From Marinomonas profundi (GTDB taxonomy: Bacteria; Pseudomonadota; Gammaproteobacteria; Pseudomonadales; Marinomonadaceae), in NCBI RefSeq assembly GCF_020694005.1, contig NZ_CP073013.1, positions 2,676,578-2,740,577 of the forward strand: a stretch of DNA of 64,000 nt, written 5' to 3'. The notes under the pieces were generated by a model. It was given only the letters and a program-made list of their open reading frames with translations, made no database searches and was not told the DNA's origin. Of the stretch, positions 52,030 through 62,200 are shown one piece after another. Made by a program: the position numbers and the translations under genes. The stretch's first letter is position 1, and the number at the start of each line of letters is the position of its first letter.

Positions 52030-53886
52030 TTATGGCTCAATAACAGCGCCCAACCTATCCATAAGCGCGGATTTTGTTGGTTCACCCATTAATGTGAGCG
52101 CTTTGCGTTCTTTGCCTTGCGCATCTAAGAACACCAGCGATGGCGGGCCAAATAAATTGAACTGCTTCATTAGTGCTTGGTTCTGCGCTGAATTTTTAGT
52201 GACATCGACGCGGACAAGTTGCACGTTATTAAGCAAAGGGGAAACGTCTGGTGACACAAACATCGCCTCTAGTACTTTGCAGCTAATACACCAATCCGCA
52301 TACAGGTCTAACACAATGGGGCGAGTGTCTTGGTTTGCAACAATGGCCTTGAGTTCGTCTAAATTGGTAATGGTGGCGTCAAATATTACCCTGTCTTCTA
52401 GCATTACTGAGGGGGAGGATAGTTTTTTCAAGGGCTGTAATGGGTTAGTACTGCCCGTCGCACCGCCAATAAATTGAATGCTGCCGATCAGGAAAAAAGC
52501 CAAGGCAAAAAACCAACGTATAGGGTGCGAAGCAACTCGAAACGCTCGATGAATAAAATAGCCACTTATCGCCAGTGCAAGCGCGCTCCAGAGATACAAG
52601 TGGCTGCTCATCGGTAGCCAGCGAGTGAGTAACCAGATCGCCATAGCGAGTAGCCCAAACCCCATGAAGACTTTAGTATCGTGCAGCCACTCTCCATTTT
52701 TAGGCAACACTTTAGGGCCAAATAAACCCACGAGAAGCAGTGGGATCCCCATGCCAAGCGCCATCACAAACAGCATCATGGCGCCATACCACGCGTTGCC
52801 TTGGCTGCTTATGTACAGCAAAACACCAGCAAGCGGCGCCGATACGCAAGGCGAAACAATCAGCGTAGACAAAATGCCCGCGATAAAAATACTGATAGTG
52901 GACTGCCATGCCGACTTTGTTTGAGTGTTTGGCATTGTTTGATTGTTTGGGATTTGAAGGCGCTGTTGCCATGAACTTGGCAATTTTATTTCATAGACGC
53001 CAAACATGGCTAAGGCGAGCAGCACAAACAACAGAGCACTAATGGCCAATAGAATAGGGTTTTGTAACTGGGCTTGTAAGTTCAGCTGCGTACCAAACAT
53101 TCCGACCAGCCCGCCCATTGCGGCATAGGTCAACGCCATGGCGAGTACATACACTGCACTGTAATAAAAGCCGCCCAGTTTTGAGTGGCGAGTACCAACC
53201 ACAATCGCGCTGACAATCGGAACCATAGGCAAAACACAGGGGGTTAACGATAGCAATAACCCCAGCCCAAATAGCACGGTCAATGTGGTCCATAGGTTGT
53301 TAGTACTGATTAGCTGAGACACCGCTTGCGCTTCAGAAGGCGCAATAGAATTGATGTCAGCATAAGCATCAGCATCAGCATCAGCAGCTGAGCGGTTAGC
53401 TAGGGTGGCTATTCGTTGTTTTTCTGCCGCGGCTGACAGTGCCGGTACGATAAATTGGATAGGCATAGTTTGCGGCGCATAGCATAAGCCTTTATCCGCG
53501 CAACCTTGGTACGATAGAATGGCATTCACTTGAGTGCCCGGTGCAAGATTGATGTCGTAATAAATCGGCAGAGTGAATTGATCTCGATAAACGATTACGT
53601 CACCATAATAGGGGTCTTCTTTTGCCTCTCCAGCGGGAAAGGGAGAGAAGTGCAGTTTATCGGCGTGTTCACCCGATAGATTGAATTGTTCTTGGTATAA
53701 ATAGTAGCCGTCGCTAATTTGCCATTTAGCGACAAATTGCCCCTCTTTGGCGGATGATATTGACAATTGGAAGGCTTGCGCAACCGGTAAAAACTCTGGT
53801 TCTGCAAGTCTCGATGTGGGGCCGAACGTAAACGCTTGGCAAATGCCGTGGAACATCAATAAGGACAGTAGAACGAGTAGGCGCAT
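52030..53886 (-). CDS. dsbD: thiol:disulfide interchange protein DsbD
   Basis: 618 residues from the ATG at 53886. It carries electrons from cytoplasmic thioredoxin to periplasmic DsbC and DsbG. A signal peptide (to about 18) leads to the alpha domain with YQGCADKGLCYAPQ, the membrane beta domain with LTPCVLPMVPIVSAIV and SPCVSAPLAGVLLY, and the C-terminal thioredoxin-like gamma domain with YADWCISCKVLEAMF. All six redox Cys are present. A GCATCA hexanucleotide repeat near 53360-53385 encodes an Ala-Asp run in the linker between alpha and beta. Confidence 0.96.
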   Translation of the reverse strand: MRLLVLLSLLMFHGICQAFTFGPTSRLAEPEFLPVAQAFQLSISSAKEGQFVAKWQISDGYYLYQEQFNLSGEHADKLHFSPFPAGEAKEDPYYGDVIVYRDQFTLPIYYDINLAPGTQVNAILSYQGCADKGLCYAPQTMPIQFIVPALSAAAEKQRIATLANRSAADADADAYADINSIAPSEAQAVSQLISTNNLWTTLTVLFGLGLLLSLTPCVLPMVPIVSAIVVGTRHSKLGGFYYSAVYVLAMALTYAAMGGLVGMFGTQLNLQAQLQNPILLAISALLFVLLALAMFGVYEIKLPSSWQQRLQIPNNQTMPNTQTKSAWQSTISIFIAGILSTLIVSPCVSAPLAGVLLYISSQGNAWYGAMMLFVMALGMGIPLLLVGLFGPKVLPKNGEWLHDTKVFMGFGLLAMAIWLLTRWLPMSSHLYLWSALALAISGYFIHRAFRVASHPIRWFFALAFFLIGSIQFIGGATGSTNPLQPLKKLSSPSVMLEDRVIFDATITNLDELKAIVANQDTRPIVLDLYADWCISCKVLEAMFVSPDVSPLLNNVQLVRVDVTKNSAQNQALMKQFNLFGPPSLVFLDAQGKERKALTLMGEPTKSALMDRLGAVIEP

Positions 53887-53996
53887 AAATATCTTCAATC
53901 AAGTTGAGCGTGCTGTGTAAATCCCTATTTCATCACGCTGAGTAGAGGAGGTAGACTACCAATCCATCGTTAAGTTGCCAATCGCAAGGGGATAAA

Positions 53997-54794
53997 TTGA
54001 GTAAAAATCGAGTTTGTTTTCTAATTGTTGTGGTTTTTCTGACAGGCTGTCAGCAAAATGTCAGATCAACAGAGAAAAATCAGCCTGTAGCAGAAGCACA
54101 ATCCCTCGAGGCGGCACCCGTAGAAGCTTCTATTCATAAACCAAAAACATTAGCGGCGATAAACGCACAGCAACCTAAGGTGCTAACAGCGGCAGAAAAA
54201 TTGACTTTAGAGTTGATTAAACAGGGTGAAATGGCCTTGGCGGCAGATAGACTTCTGACGCCAGAAGGCGATAACGCGAATTTGTATTTTCAAGCCGCAC
54301 TAGGGCGAGAGCCTGGTAATTATAGAGCCATTCAAGGCATTACCGCCATTGTCGACTTGTATACTCAATGGGCGTGGCAAGCGGCACAAAATAGAGACTA
54401 TACGAAAGCGGCGCGCTATTTAGACTTTTCGCGTTCGGTGAATCCACAAGACCCAGTGATTGTGGAAATGACCTCGCGCATTGGCGATTTGAAAACCAAA
54501 CGACGGCAGGTTAATAAGATTGCCACTCAAAAAACAACGCCAAAAACGGCGCAAAAAGGCCAATATTCACTGCCAGAAAACCTCTTTAATTTGAGTGAAG
54601 AGGAGATAATTGCAAAGATTCAGCCTATTATAGAAGAAGTGACAAAGACAAAGCAGTCAATCGAAATATACTGGCCAAATGATAAAGAAGCACGTTTGAT
54701 TTATCAGATCATTAACAGTCATGTAACCGAGTTTCGTGTGCGTGCGATGACCTATCATCGTGCGGATTACAGGGTGGAATTACAACAAGATTAA
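53997..54794 (+). CDS. lipoprotein of unknown function with TPR-like central region
   Basis: 265 residues from a TTG at 53997, preceded by AAGGGGATAAA. A signal sequence ends in the lipobox LTGC, so the protein is lipid-anchored to the membrane. Residues about 75-150 are helical and look like tandem helices (YFQAALGREPGNYRAIQGI and YTKAARYLDFSRSVNP), like a TPR-type fold. The C-terminal part (215-265) has VTEFRVRAMTYHRADYRVEL. It is followed 12 bases later by DUF2333. Function unknown. Confidence 0.8.
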   Translation: MSKNRVCFLIVVVFLTGCQQNVRSTEKNQPVAEAQSLEAAPVEASIHKPKTLAAINAQQPKVLTAAEKLTLELIKQGEMALAADRLLTPEGDNANLYFQAALGREPGNYRAIQGITAIVDLYTQWAWQAAQNRDYTKAARYLDFSRSVNPQDPVIVEMTSRIGDLKTKRRQVNKIATQKTTPKTAQKGQYSLPENLFNLSEEEIIAKIQPIIEEVTKTKQSIEIYWPNDKEARLIYQIINSHVTEFRVRAMTYHRADYRVELQQD

Positions 54795-54806
54795 GGTGGG
54801 TCAATA

Positions 54807-55823
54807 ATGTCGCGGTTAACCAATAAATTACAGGGATTAAAGCCTAATATTAACGTTTCAGGCATGGGGAAAGTCATTGCCTCTGCTATCGTGCTGCTGG
54901 CGATACTACTGAGTTTTTTAGGCATGTACTGGAGCAGCGAACCAGATCAATTTGATGTTGTGGCAACAGCGAAAGACAAAGCCGCAGAGCGTGGTTATTT
55001 GGACAACAGTAAAAAACTGGCGGTTGGCTACACCACGGCCAGTGCCATGCATACCATTATAGAAACCTTATTGGATAAACCCGGTGGCTTTATTTCCAAC
55101 GACATCATGCCGCCAGGCGTGTTTATGGACAACATGCCCGCTTGGGAGTTTGGCGCACTGGTGCAATCTCGTGATCTGGCAAGGGCTTTTCGTAAAGAAT
55201 TTAGCCGTTCACAGTCTCAGTCCACCGAAGATGTGAATTTAAAAATTGCCGAACCGCAATTCAACTTTGACAACAAAAGTTGGGCCTTACCCTCTAGTGA
55301 AAGTGAATATCGCCGAGGCAATCAAGAGTTAATGGAATACCTTGATCGCTTAGCCAGTGAGTCAAACAACAAGGCGCAATTCTATGCCCGTGCTGATAAC
55401 TTAGCCGATTGGCTGTCCGACGTTAGTACGCGGTTGGGCAGTTTGTCGCAACGTTTATCAGCCAGCGTGATTGATGATGAACCACAGCTGGAATCGGATG
55501 AAAACACTCGATACGTGCGGACGCCTTGGTCTAAAATCGATGATGTTTTTTATGAAGCGCGTGGTACCAGCTGGGCGTTGATTCACATGTTACGTGCGGT
55601 AGAAGTGGACTTTATCTTCACCTTGCAAGATAAAAATGCATTGGTTAGTTTACGCCAAATTATCCGCGAACTAGAAGCTACGCAAGTCAGTATCTGGTCG
55701 CCCATGATCTTAAATGGCAGTGGTTTTGGGTTATTAGCAAACCATTCCTTGGTCATGGCATCTTATGTCGCACGTGCCAATACGGCCGTGATAGACCTAC
55801 GCCGTTTGCTTCAACAGGGCTAA
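54807..55823 (+). CDS. DUF2333 family membrane protein
   Basis: 338 residues with one span near 22-40 (KVIASAIVLLAILLSFLGMY) and a soluble part outside. The DUF2333 pattern is seen in GFISNDIMPPGVFMDNMPAWEFGALVQSRDL, in WLSDVSTRLGSLSQRLSAS, and near RTPWSKIDDVFYEARGTSWALIHMLRA. The family is limited to proteobacteria and has no proven role. It forms a probable operon with the lipoprotein gene before it and the GNAT gene after it. Confidence 0.88.
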   Translation: MSRLTNKLQGLKPNINVSGMGKVIASAIVLLAILLSFLGMYWSSEPDQFDVVATAKDKAAERGYLDNSKKLAVGYTTASAMHTIIETLLDKPGGFISNDIMPPGVFMDNMPAWEFGALVQSRDLARAFRKEFSRSQSQSTEDVNLKIAEPQFNFDNKSWALPSSESEYRRGNQELMEYLDRLASESNNKAQFYARADNLADWLSDVSTRLGSLSQRLSASVIDDEPQLESDENTRYVRTPWSKIDDVFYEARGTSWALIHMLRAVEVDFIFTLQDKNALVSLRQIIRELEATQVSIWSPMILNGSGFGLLANHSLVMASYVARANTAVIDLRRLLQQG

Positions 55824-55833
55824 TGGGCAGGGT

Positions 55834-56337
55834 ATGTCATGTTATTTGAGCAGGGGTATTCGTCGGGCAGTATTTGACGATGCCCCTGCTATCCTCAGTA
55901 TTTTCCAGCATTGTGATCTTTTCGCGAGCACTGGCTATCGGCAAGCAAATATCAGCCTGATAGATGTAATGGATTGGCTAGAAAACATCACAGACCGACA
56001 CCCCATCTTAGTGTTGGAAGAGCAAGGGGACGTTATTGCGTGGTGCTCCATTGAGCCTTTCTACGGACTGCCCGCCTTTGACGGCGCCTGTGAAATTAGC
56101 CTTTACGTATTGCCAAATCAACAAGGAAAAGGCATCGCTACGCGATTATTTCATGGCCTAGAAACAGAACGTCAACGCCTTGGTTTTACTCATCTTGTTG
56201 CCTACATCTACCTCAGTAATCTCGCTAGCCAACGCTTTTTTAAACGTCAAGGCTTTGAGCAATGGGGACGACTGCCCAACATCGCCCAGAATGAGCAGAT
56301 CAAAGAAGACGTGCTTCTGCTGGGAAAAGAGTTCTAA
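55834..56337 (+). CDS. GNAT family N-acetyltransferase
   Basis: 167 residues. The acetyl-CoA pyrophosphate loop is LPNQQGKGIATRLFHGL, after CEISLYVL; the C-terminal part YIYLSNLASQRFFKRQGFEQWG is typical of the phosphinothricin/methionine-sulfone acetyltransferase group (PAT-like), which acetylates small amines. It starts ten bases after DUF2333 and is likely its operon partner. The acceptor is unknown. Confidence 0.86.
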   Translation: MSCYLSRGIRRAVFDDAPAILSIFQHCDLFASTGYRQANISLIDVMDWLENITDRHPILVLEEQGDVIAWCSIEPFYGLPAFDGACEISLYVLPNQQGKGIATRLFHGLETERQRLGFTHLVAYIYLSNLASQRFFKRQGFEQWGRLPNIAQNEQIKEDVLLLGKEF

Positions 56338-56435
56338 CGCTCTTATTTTTTCCCCTTATGGCGTTTATTTCTTCCCCCTTACGGCGTTGGCGCGCCGCTT
56401 TCATTCTGGGATAGATCGTGACTTTTCTATTTTGG

Positions 56436-58595
56436 TTAGAAGTCGTACGCGGCGGAGATATAGACACGACGACGTTCGCCAACGAATGAGCCGATTTTTT
56501 CAGTGAAGCCACTGACGGCGTATTCTTTATCAAGCAAGTTTTTGATGTTTAGCTGAAACTTCCAATCTTCATATCGGGTTTGCCAAGATAGGTCGTAAAT
56601 CGTGTAAGGTTTGACGGTTTGGCCTTGGCGATTGATTTGATCGCTAACATGGTCTGCGCCAAAAGCAATGGACGAATCTATGCTAGGGAAGTCGTAGCGA
56701 GTCCACAGACCCAGTTGGTTATAGGGAGTATTGGCAAAGCGATCGCCATTGGCATACTGAATGCCGCTGGTGGCTTCTTTCACCACCGTGTCGTTGTAGG
56801 CGTAACTCACATTAGCGACCCAGCGTGGTGTGATGTCTGCCATGACATCGATTTCTATGCCTTGGCTTCGTACTTTTCCTACCGAGACAAGTAGGTCGTC
56901 GTCATTAGGATCTGTTTGTAGAATGTTTTCTCGAATGATGCGATAAGCCGCTAGATTGACGTTAAGTGTATTTTTCAGCCAGTAAGTACGTATCCCCGCT
57001 TCAATTTGGCGACTTTCTTCTGGATCGAAATAGCCATCTTTTGAGGATTCTTGATCGGCAGCAGATTGGGGGACGAAGCCAGTAGAGACGGATACATAGG
57101 GTTTCATATGTTCATTGAGTTTATACGTGGCGCCTAGACGGCTAGAGTAGCCAGTATCGTCATATTCGGTTGCTGTTTTGTCTTTGTAGTCAGTGTACTT
57201 TTCTTCGAAGCGATCAATGCGAGCGCCAGCGAGTATATCTAGTTGGTTAGTCACCTTCCACTGATCTTGCATATAAAAACCAACTTGGTCTGTCGTGGTG
57301 GTGTCATCCGCAAATGGCTTCATTGCATAATCACCAGTCGTATCTTGCCCATAAACTGGATTCGTTAGGCTGAGGTTGGATACCCCTTGGGCGGCTCCTG
57401 TGGCTCGATAATAGACATAGTCATTCACTTCATGAGTATAATCAGCGCCGACTAGAAGAGTATGTTCATCTAGCTCGGCGATGAAATTTCCATTTAAAGT
57501 CATGCCCTTGCGTGAACGAACCTGGTCACGAAATTGGCGTTTAGTTTCGTCGTATGTTCCATCGTTGTTGGTATCTACTAAGGCATTTAGTTCATGGTAT
57601 TTCTGGGTTTCGGTGTTTTCGAAGTAACGAACAGAAGCATGGCTGTCGAGCCAAGGGTTAATGCTGTGATCTAGGCGGGCTTGTAAAACTTGCGCGTCTA
57701 GTTCTTGGTAGTCGGATTTCTCGTTGTTGTTCCATGACGTATCCGCCAGAAAATTGCCATCGTCATCAGTAGGAATACCGCGTAGGCGTGCGCCAGATAT
57801 GTGCTGGTGGGTGTCTGTGTATTGCACGGTTAGAGTGTTGTTGGAATCAATGTCCCAAGCGTAACCTAGGTCAATAATGCGATTTTCTTCTTCGACGTTA
57901 TTGCGATAGGAGTCTTGGCCGTCTGAGTAAATGCCAACACGGTAGCGTTGCGAGGCGTCTTCGTTTACGGGGCCTGAAGATTCAATGCTGCCGCTTAGAA
58001 AGTCTTTGTTGCCCGCGCTGATTTTCAGGGTGTTTTTCTGTTCATACGTCGGTTTTTTCGTCACATAGTTAATCACACCGCCGGGCTCGCCTGCGCCGTA
58101 AACCGCACTAGAAGGGCCTTTTAGTACTTGAATTTGCTCAATTGTAAACAGTTGAGGGATGGAGAAATCACCAAAAGGGTCGCCTTTCAAACCGTCATAC
58201 AGTACTTCGTCTTGGCTAAAGCCCCTTAATGTCACCGTGGAGACGTTGTTTTGTGACATGCCAGAAATAGAACGGTACAAATCGGTTATTTGTCTGGCGG
58301 CTTGGTCTTCCATTAACGCTTCGGTGACCACTTGAATAGACTGTGGTGTTTCGTCAATTGGCGTTGTGGTGCGAGTCGCCAATGCGGCTTCGTCTTCTTT
58401 GTAATACGACAGAGCGCGGCCTGTTACTTGCAGCGGTTGAAGTTTGACATCGGATCCTTCCTCAATTTTTGTCTCCCAGTCATTGAGATAATCATCGTCG
58501 GTGATGCTGCTTGAGGCGTTTTCGGCGAAAAGTGCGCTGGAGAATGCCAGCACGCCACAAGCCTGCATCATCATTAAGGGAGTTCTTAGCGTCAT
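56436..58595 (-). CDS. TonB-dependent siderophore receptor
   Basis: 719 residues from the ATG at 58595 (MTLRTPLMMMQACG), whose first 25 residues are a signal peptide. The plug domain (about 60-190) includes DETPQSIQVVTEALMEDQ, STVTLRGFS and LKGPSSAVYGAGEPGGVINYVTKKP-like signatures of the FhuE/FoxA/FpvA siderophore receptors. A 22-strand barrel follows and ends in the aromatic Phe of RRRVYISAAYDF. No N-terminal signalling extension is seen. It imports a ferric siderophore with TonB energy. A sigma70 promoter overlapped by a Fur-like site lies just upstream, consistent with iron control. Confidence 0.93.
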   Translation of the reverse strand: MTLRTPLMMMQACGVLAFSSALFAENASSSITDDDYLNDWETKIEEGSDVKLQPLQVTGRALSYYKEDEAALATRTTTPIDETPQSIQVVTEALMEDQAARQITDLYRSISGMSQNNVSTVTLRGFSQDEVLYDGLKGDPFGDFSIPQLFTIEQIQVLKGPSSAVYGAGEPGGVINYVTKKPTYEQKNTLKISAGNKDFLSGSIESSGPVNEDASQRYRVGIYSDGQDSYRNNVEEENRIIDLGYAWDIDSNNTLTVQYTDTHQHISGARLRGIPTDDDGNFLADTSWNNNEKSDYQELDAQVLQARLDHSINPWLDSHASVRYFENTETQKYHELNALVDTNNDGTYDETKRQFRDQVRSRKGMTLNGNFIAELDEHTLLVGADYTHEVNDYVYYRATGAAQGVSNLSLTNPVYGQDTTGDYAMKPFADDTTTTDQVGFYMQDQWKVTNQLDILAGARIDRFEEKYTDYKDKTATEYDDTGYSSRLGATYKLNEHMKPYVSVSTGFVPQSAADQESSKDGYFDPEESRQIEAGIRTYWLKNTLNVNLAAYRIIRENILQTDPNDDDLLVSVGKVRSQGIEIDVMADITPRWVANVSYAYNDTVVKEATSGIQYANGDRFANTPYNQLGLWTRYDFPSIDSSIAFGADHVSDQINRQGQTVKPYTIYDLSWQTRYEDWKFQLNIKNLLDKEYAVSGFTEKIGSFVGERRRVYISAAYDF

Positions 58596-58629
58596 AATGT
58601 AAACCGGATAGTAAATGAAAAGATTGCGT

Positions 58630-58669
58630 ATATTAATGTTTATGATAGTCATTTTCAAATGAGAATTGA
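58630..58669 (-). promoter_or_regulatory. receptor gene promoter with overlapping Fur-like site
   Basis: On the minus strand TTGAAA (58658-58653) and TAATAT (58635-58630) are 17 bases apart, an excellent sigma70 promoter. Across the -35 lies ATTCTCATTTGAAAATGA followed by CTATCAT, made of repeats like those of a Fur box (imperfect). Repression by iron-loaded Fur is therefore likely for this receptor. Confidence 0.6.
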
Positions 58670-58731
58670 CCTACATTACTTACAATAGGTAAATTGAGGG
58701 GAATGGGCACAGTGGGGTGTTTCTAAGGTGT

Positions 58732-58778
58732 TAAGCCTTGCTGAATCATAAAGACTGAGCAAGATTCAGCAAGGCTTA
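58732..58778. terminator. perfect 16-bp inverted repeat after the DUF465 gene
   Basis: TAAGCCTTGCTGAATC and GATTCAGCAAGGCTTA pair perfectly over 16 bases with a 15-base loop. It is just beyond the stop codon of the DUF465 gene (8 bases), and upstream of the receptor promoter. No T run follows, so a simple terminator is uncertain. Confidence 0.75.
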
Positions 58779-58785
58779 GAGAAGG

Positions 58786-59046
58786 TTAAGCTTTTGCAGC
58801 GGCGAGTATTGATGCTTTGATATAGCCGTAAAGGGTATCTTTGAGTTGTAAGCGTTGTTTTTTGAGTTTTTCTTCTTGTAACGTCGAAGATGGAATAATT
58901 TCCTGCTCCATTCTTTCGACTTCTTTGGTTAGGTGATGGTATTCGTCGTAAAGTTTTTTGAAGTGAGTGTCATGTGCTTTTAGCTCTTGGATATCTTCTT
59001 TAAACTCAGGAAATTCGTTGATTAAGCTGTGGTCTTCGATTGGCAT
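58786..59046 (-). CDS. DUF465 (YdcH-like) small protein
   Basis: 86 residues with an AGGAGTCC ribosome site. It is a charged coiled-coil protein (FKKLYDEYHHLTKEVERMEQEIIPSS followed by KLKKQRLQLKDTLYGYI), the DUF465/YdcH pattern. The function of this family is not established. It is a single gene ending at a long palindrome. Confidence 0.9.
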   Translation of the reverse strand: MPIEDHSLINEFPEFKEDIQELKAHDTHFKKLYDEYHHLTKEVERMEQEIIPSSTLQEEKLKKQRLQLKDTLYGYIKASILAAAKA

Positions 59047-59205
59047 AATGGACTCCTATTGTATTGGCTTAGTGCTCTTCTAGCTTATCTCAGTCTGGCT
59101 TAGTCTCTGTTGATATTTATCACCTTATGGTTGTTTTCAGCGGTGCCTTTAAGTCTATGCAACTTTTCAGTTTTTGCTGGTTTCTTTTGTTTTTTTGACA
59201 AGATG

Positions 59206-59238
59206 AAAAAAGCCGCGTCTGTTTTACCAGCGCGGCTT
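59206..59238 (-). terminator. rho-independent terminator after the DUF748 gene
   Basis: AAGCCGCG-N13-CGCGGCTT pairs over 8 bp; on the minus strand six T bases follow the stem. It lies about 30 bases past the stop codon. Confidence 0.88.
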
Positions 59239-59268
59239 AATTTTATGTTTTAGGGCACCGTTGAGCGT

Positions 59269-62200
59269 TTAAAAATTCAACTCGATTCTCGGTTTACTGC
59301 GGCTGGATAAATCGATTTCAGGCGAGCAGAGAAAAATGCGTGACGAGGCAATGCCATCTTTCACTAAGTAGTCTTTTAGGTGTTCGGCGCGTTGTTGAGC
59401 CAGACTGATCGCCGCCGCTCTGGTGTTATCGTCAATTGAAATAGGCGGTTTTTCTAGTCCTAAATCCAAGTAACTGGCGATGCCACAGGCTTTAAGTTGG
59501 CTGTCTTTTTTATCTTTCATTAAGGCGGTAAGTTGCTTTAAGAAAATTTCTTGTGACTCATTTAGCTCGCTGTCTTCGGCGGTAAATATCAGCGGTTCAA
59601 CCCGAATTCTGAGCAGCTGCTCGCCTGCAAACTGGGCAATGGTAATGACATTGGCATAGGGCACAAAGGTTTGCATTAAATAGCTACTTGATGCGCTATA
59701 AAGGGCTTTTCGCACCGGTAATAATAAGAAATCTTGCCAGCCAAATTCGGGGTTCTCTATATCGCCAGACAGGGGGATGTCTAAGTCAATATTATTATCG
59801 CTGTCTTTTAAAATGCCGACAGCAATGTTAAGAGGAACCGCGCCTGCACGGACAACCGAGCTGCTTTCTTTTTGGCCGCCCAAGTCAAACTCTCTTAATA
59901 AAATATTCGACTTTCCATCTAATATGCCGTTCTTTGCTTTGAGTTTTAGGTCTAGGTTGAGTTGTCCTGAATCAATTTGATAGCCAAGAACATTGGCTAT
60001 ATAAGAAGAATAGGGCGGCAGCTCGGCTTCTTTGATAATGAGCTCACTGATCATGGTTAATTTGTCGGCAAGAGGGTAAATGCTGACATCACTTTGTATC
60101 GTGGTGTATTTGCCATTGCGGGCCTTTAACGCAAAGACGGTAGCTTGATCTTTGTCGTGGGTATTAAGGTTGCGTAAAGACAATGTTTCTATGTCGAGTG
60201 AGCGCTGTAAAGCGGGAGAAATACTCTTGTCTTGCACATAAATGCTGGAGGAGCCCGTTGTGTCGTAGGCGTCTAAAATAACATAATAGGGGGCCTTGAA
60301 AGCCGGCTTTTGTTCCGCATCTTGAGTGTTGTTGATGGCATTTTGGGCGTCTTTTTCCCTAGGGATATTGGCGCTTTGCGGTATCGGTTCTGGTGTTTTT
60401 TGGGCTTCTTGGTCGATGAAAACAAGGTTCTCAATACGTTTTTGTGAGTCTAGAATCAGGCTGATATTCATCGAATTGGTGGTGATCTGTTTGATATCAG
60501 CGCCATCTTGATTGGCTTTTACTTGCTCAATTTTTAGGTTACCGATATGGCCCAATGGCGGAAGTGATTGCTCATTTTTGTCTGTTATGGCTTGAGAAAC
60601 GCTTAGCTCTGTTAGCTCTAATTGCGCCAAAGCGAGGTCGAAAAGTTCGCCTTGTTGGCTAAAGGACAGGTTATTAATGTTGCCGTTTTTCCATGCCGCA
60701 ATGCGTTTGTTATGCGTTAATAGACTGTCTAGTGATTGGCTTTTCACGTTCAGATTGACGCCTTTTATCGCAGGAGGTTGCTGATCAACTTGGTCAAAGT
60801 CTATTTGCTCTGCGGTAAAAGTGGCACCACCTAATGAAAACTGTTTCCCATCGTCTTGCGTGGCTTTTAACCCTGCAATCTTGATGTCTAACTGGCTATT
60901 TTGAGCCGAGATGTTGTCGCCTTGTTGCTGAAAATTAATGTTATTAGAGACACTAAATTCATCATAATTGGCGCTATTTCCGGCTTGTTGTACCGACAGT
61001 CCATGGCTTTGAATATCGACAAGCAGTGACGCGGTTAGGGCTTCTTTGGTGTCCATATTAAAAGCCACGTTATTCAGTGCAACGTGCAGCTGTTTGTTTT
61101 GCAGCGCTAGGCTATCTAGTGAAAGAACCAATTCATCCATGTCCAATTCTGTCGCGGCAACCTTAGCGGTGAGACCCTGTTGTTTATCCTGTTTTAGGTC
61201 GAACGGTGCATTCAGTGTCAGGTGAGCAAATTGCACTGTTTGTTCTGCCTGGGCAAAGAATACCTTTTTGAGCTGTGCATCAAGCTTTCCCGTTGTTGCT
61301 AGCCCAAGCTCATCCTGCTTTAGCTCGAATGGCGTTTTCAGTGTCAGACTATCAAATACGACTTCGCGCTCTGCTTGGGTAAAAGAGAACTGTGTTGATT
61401 GCAAATCAAGACTGCCGGTGGCCATTAATTTGTCAGCGGAGACGAATTGAAGAGTGGATTGTGACAGCGCTAGTGATGTGGATTGGGTAGCAACCTTGTC
61501 TTGCTCGTTTAAGCGCAAATCAAGCTCGCGGATTTGAGTATCTAGCGTTAGATTATTGACCTCATAAACAGGCACGCCATCGACTTGCGTTTGGCTAAAC
61601 TGAAAGCGGCTCGTTAAGTCTAATTGGCCTTTGCCTTCATTATAAGGCGAGGGTAAAAAGTGGCGAAAACTTTCTATCGGTAAGCGGGCGTTGATGGCGT
61701 CGACATTTGCTGTGGTCTGTTCTGGCGAATAGTTAAACTGACTATTGAAAGACAATGTTGCTTGATTGACTAAGGCTGATAAAGAAACCTCGCCTTTCCA
61801 TGCCATTCCCTGACCCGATACATCTTTAATGAATAAATGAGTTAAGGCTAATGTGTCTGATTTTGCGGGAATATTTAGATCGACTTGACGAGACAGATTC
61901 ACTTGGCTGTTGGTGATCGCAAATGAAGGCAGCTGTATTGTCCAAGGCGAATGGTCTGCCGCTTTTGGCGGTTCTGCTGTTTCTTGCGTTGTTTCTTCTG
62001 TGGCATATTGCTCGGTATTGATGCCGGCTATCACCCAAGTATTTTCCTGTTGCGCAACCTGCAGCGTCAGAGCGTCGATTTTTGCCTCAGAAATACGCAG
62101 AGTTTTTTCAACAAGAGGCCACAGCTCTATTGCGAAAATGGCGCGCTTCAGTGTGAGAGTGTCTTGGTTTTGGTCATTAATGACCATGTCGTTAAGGTCA

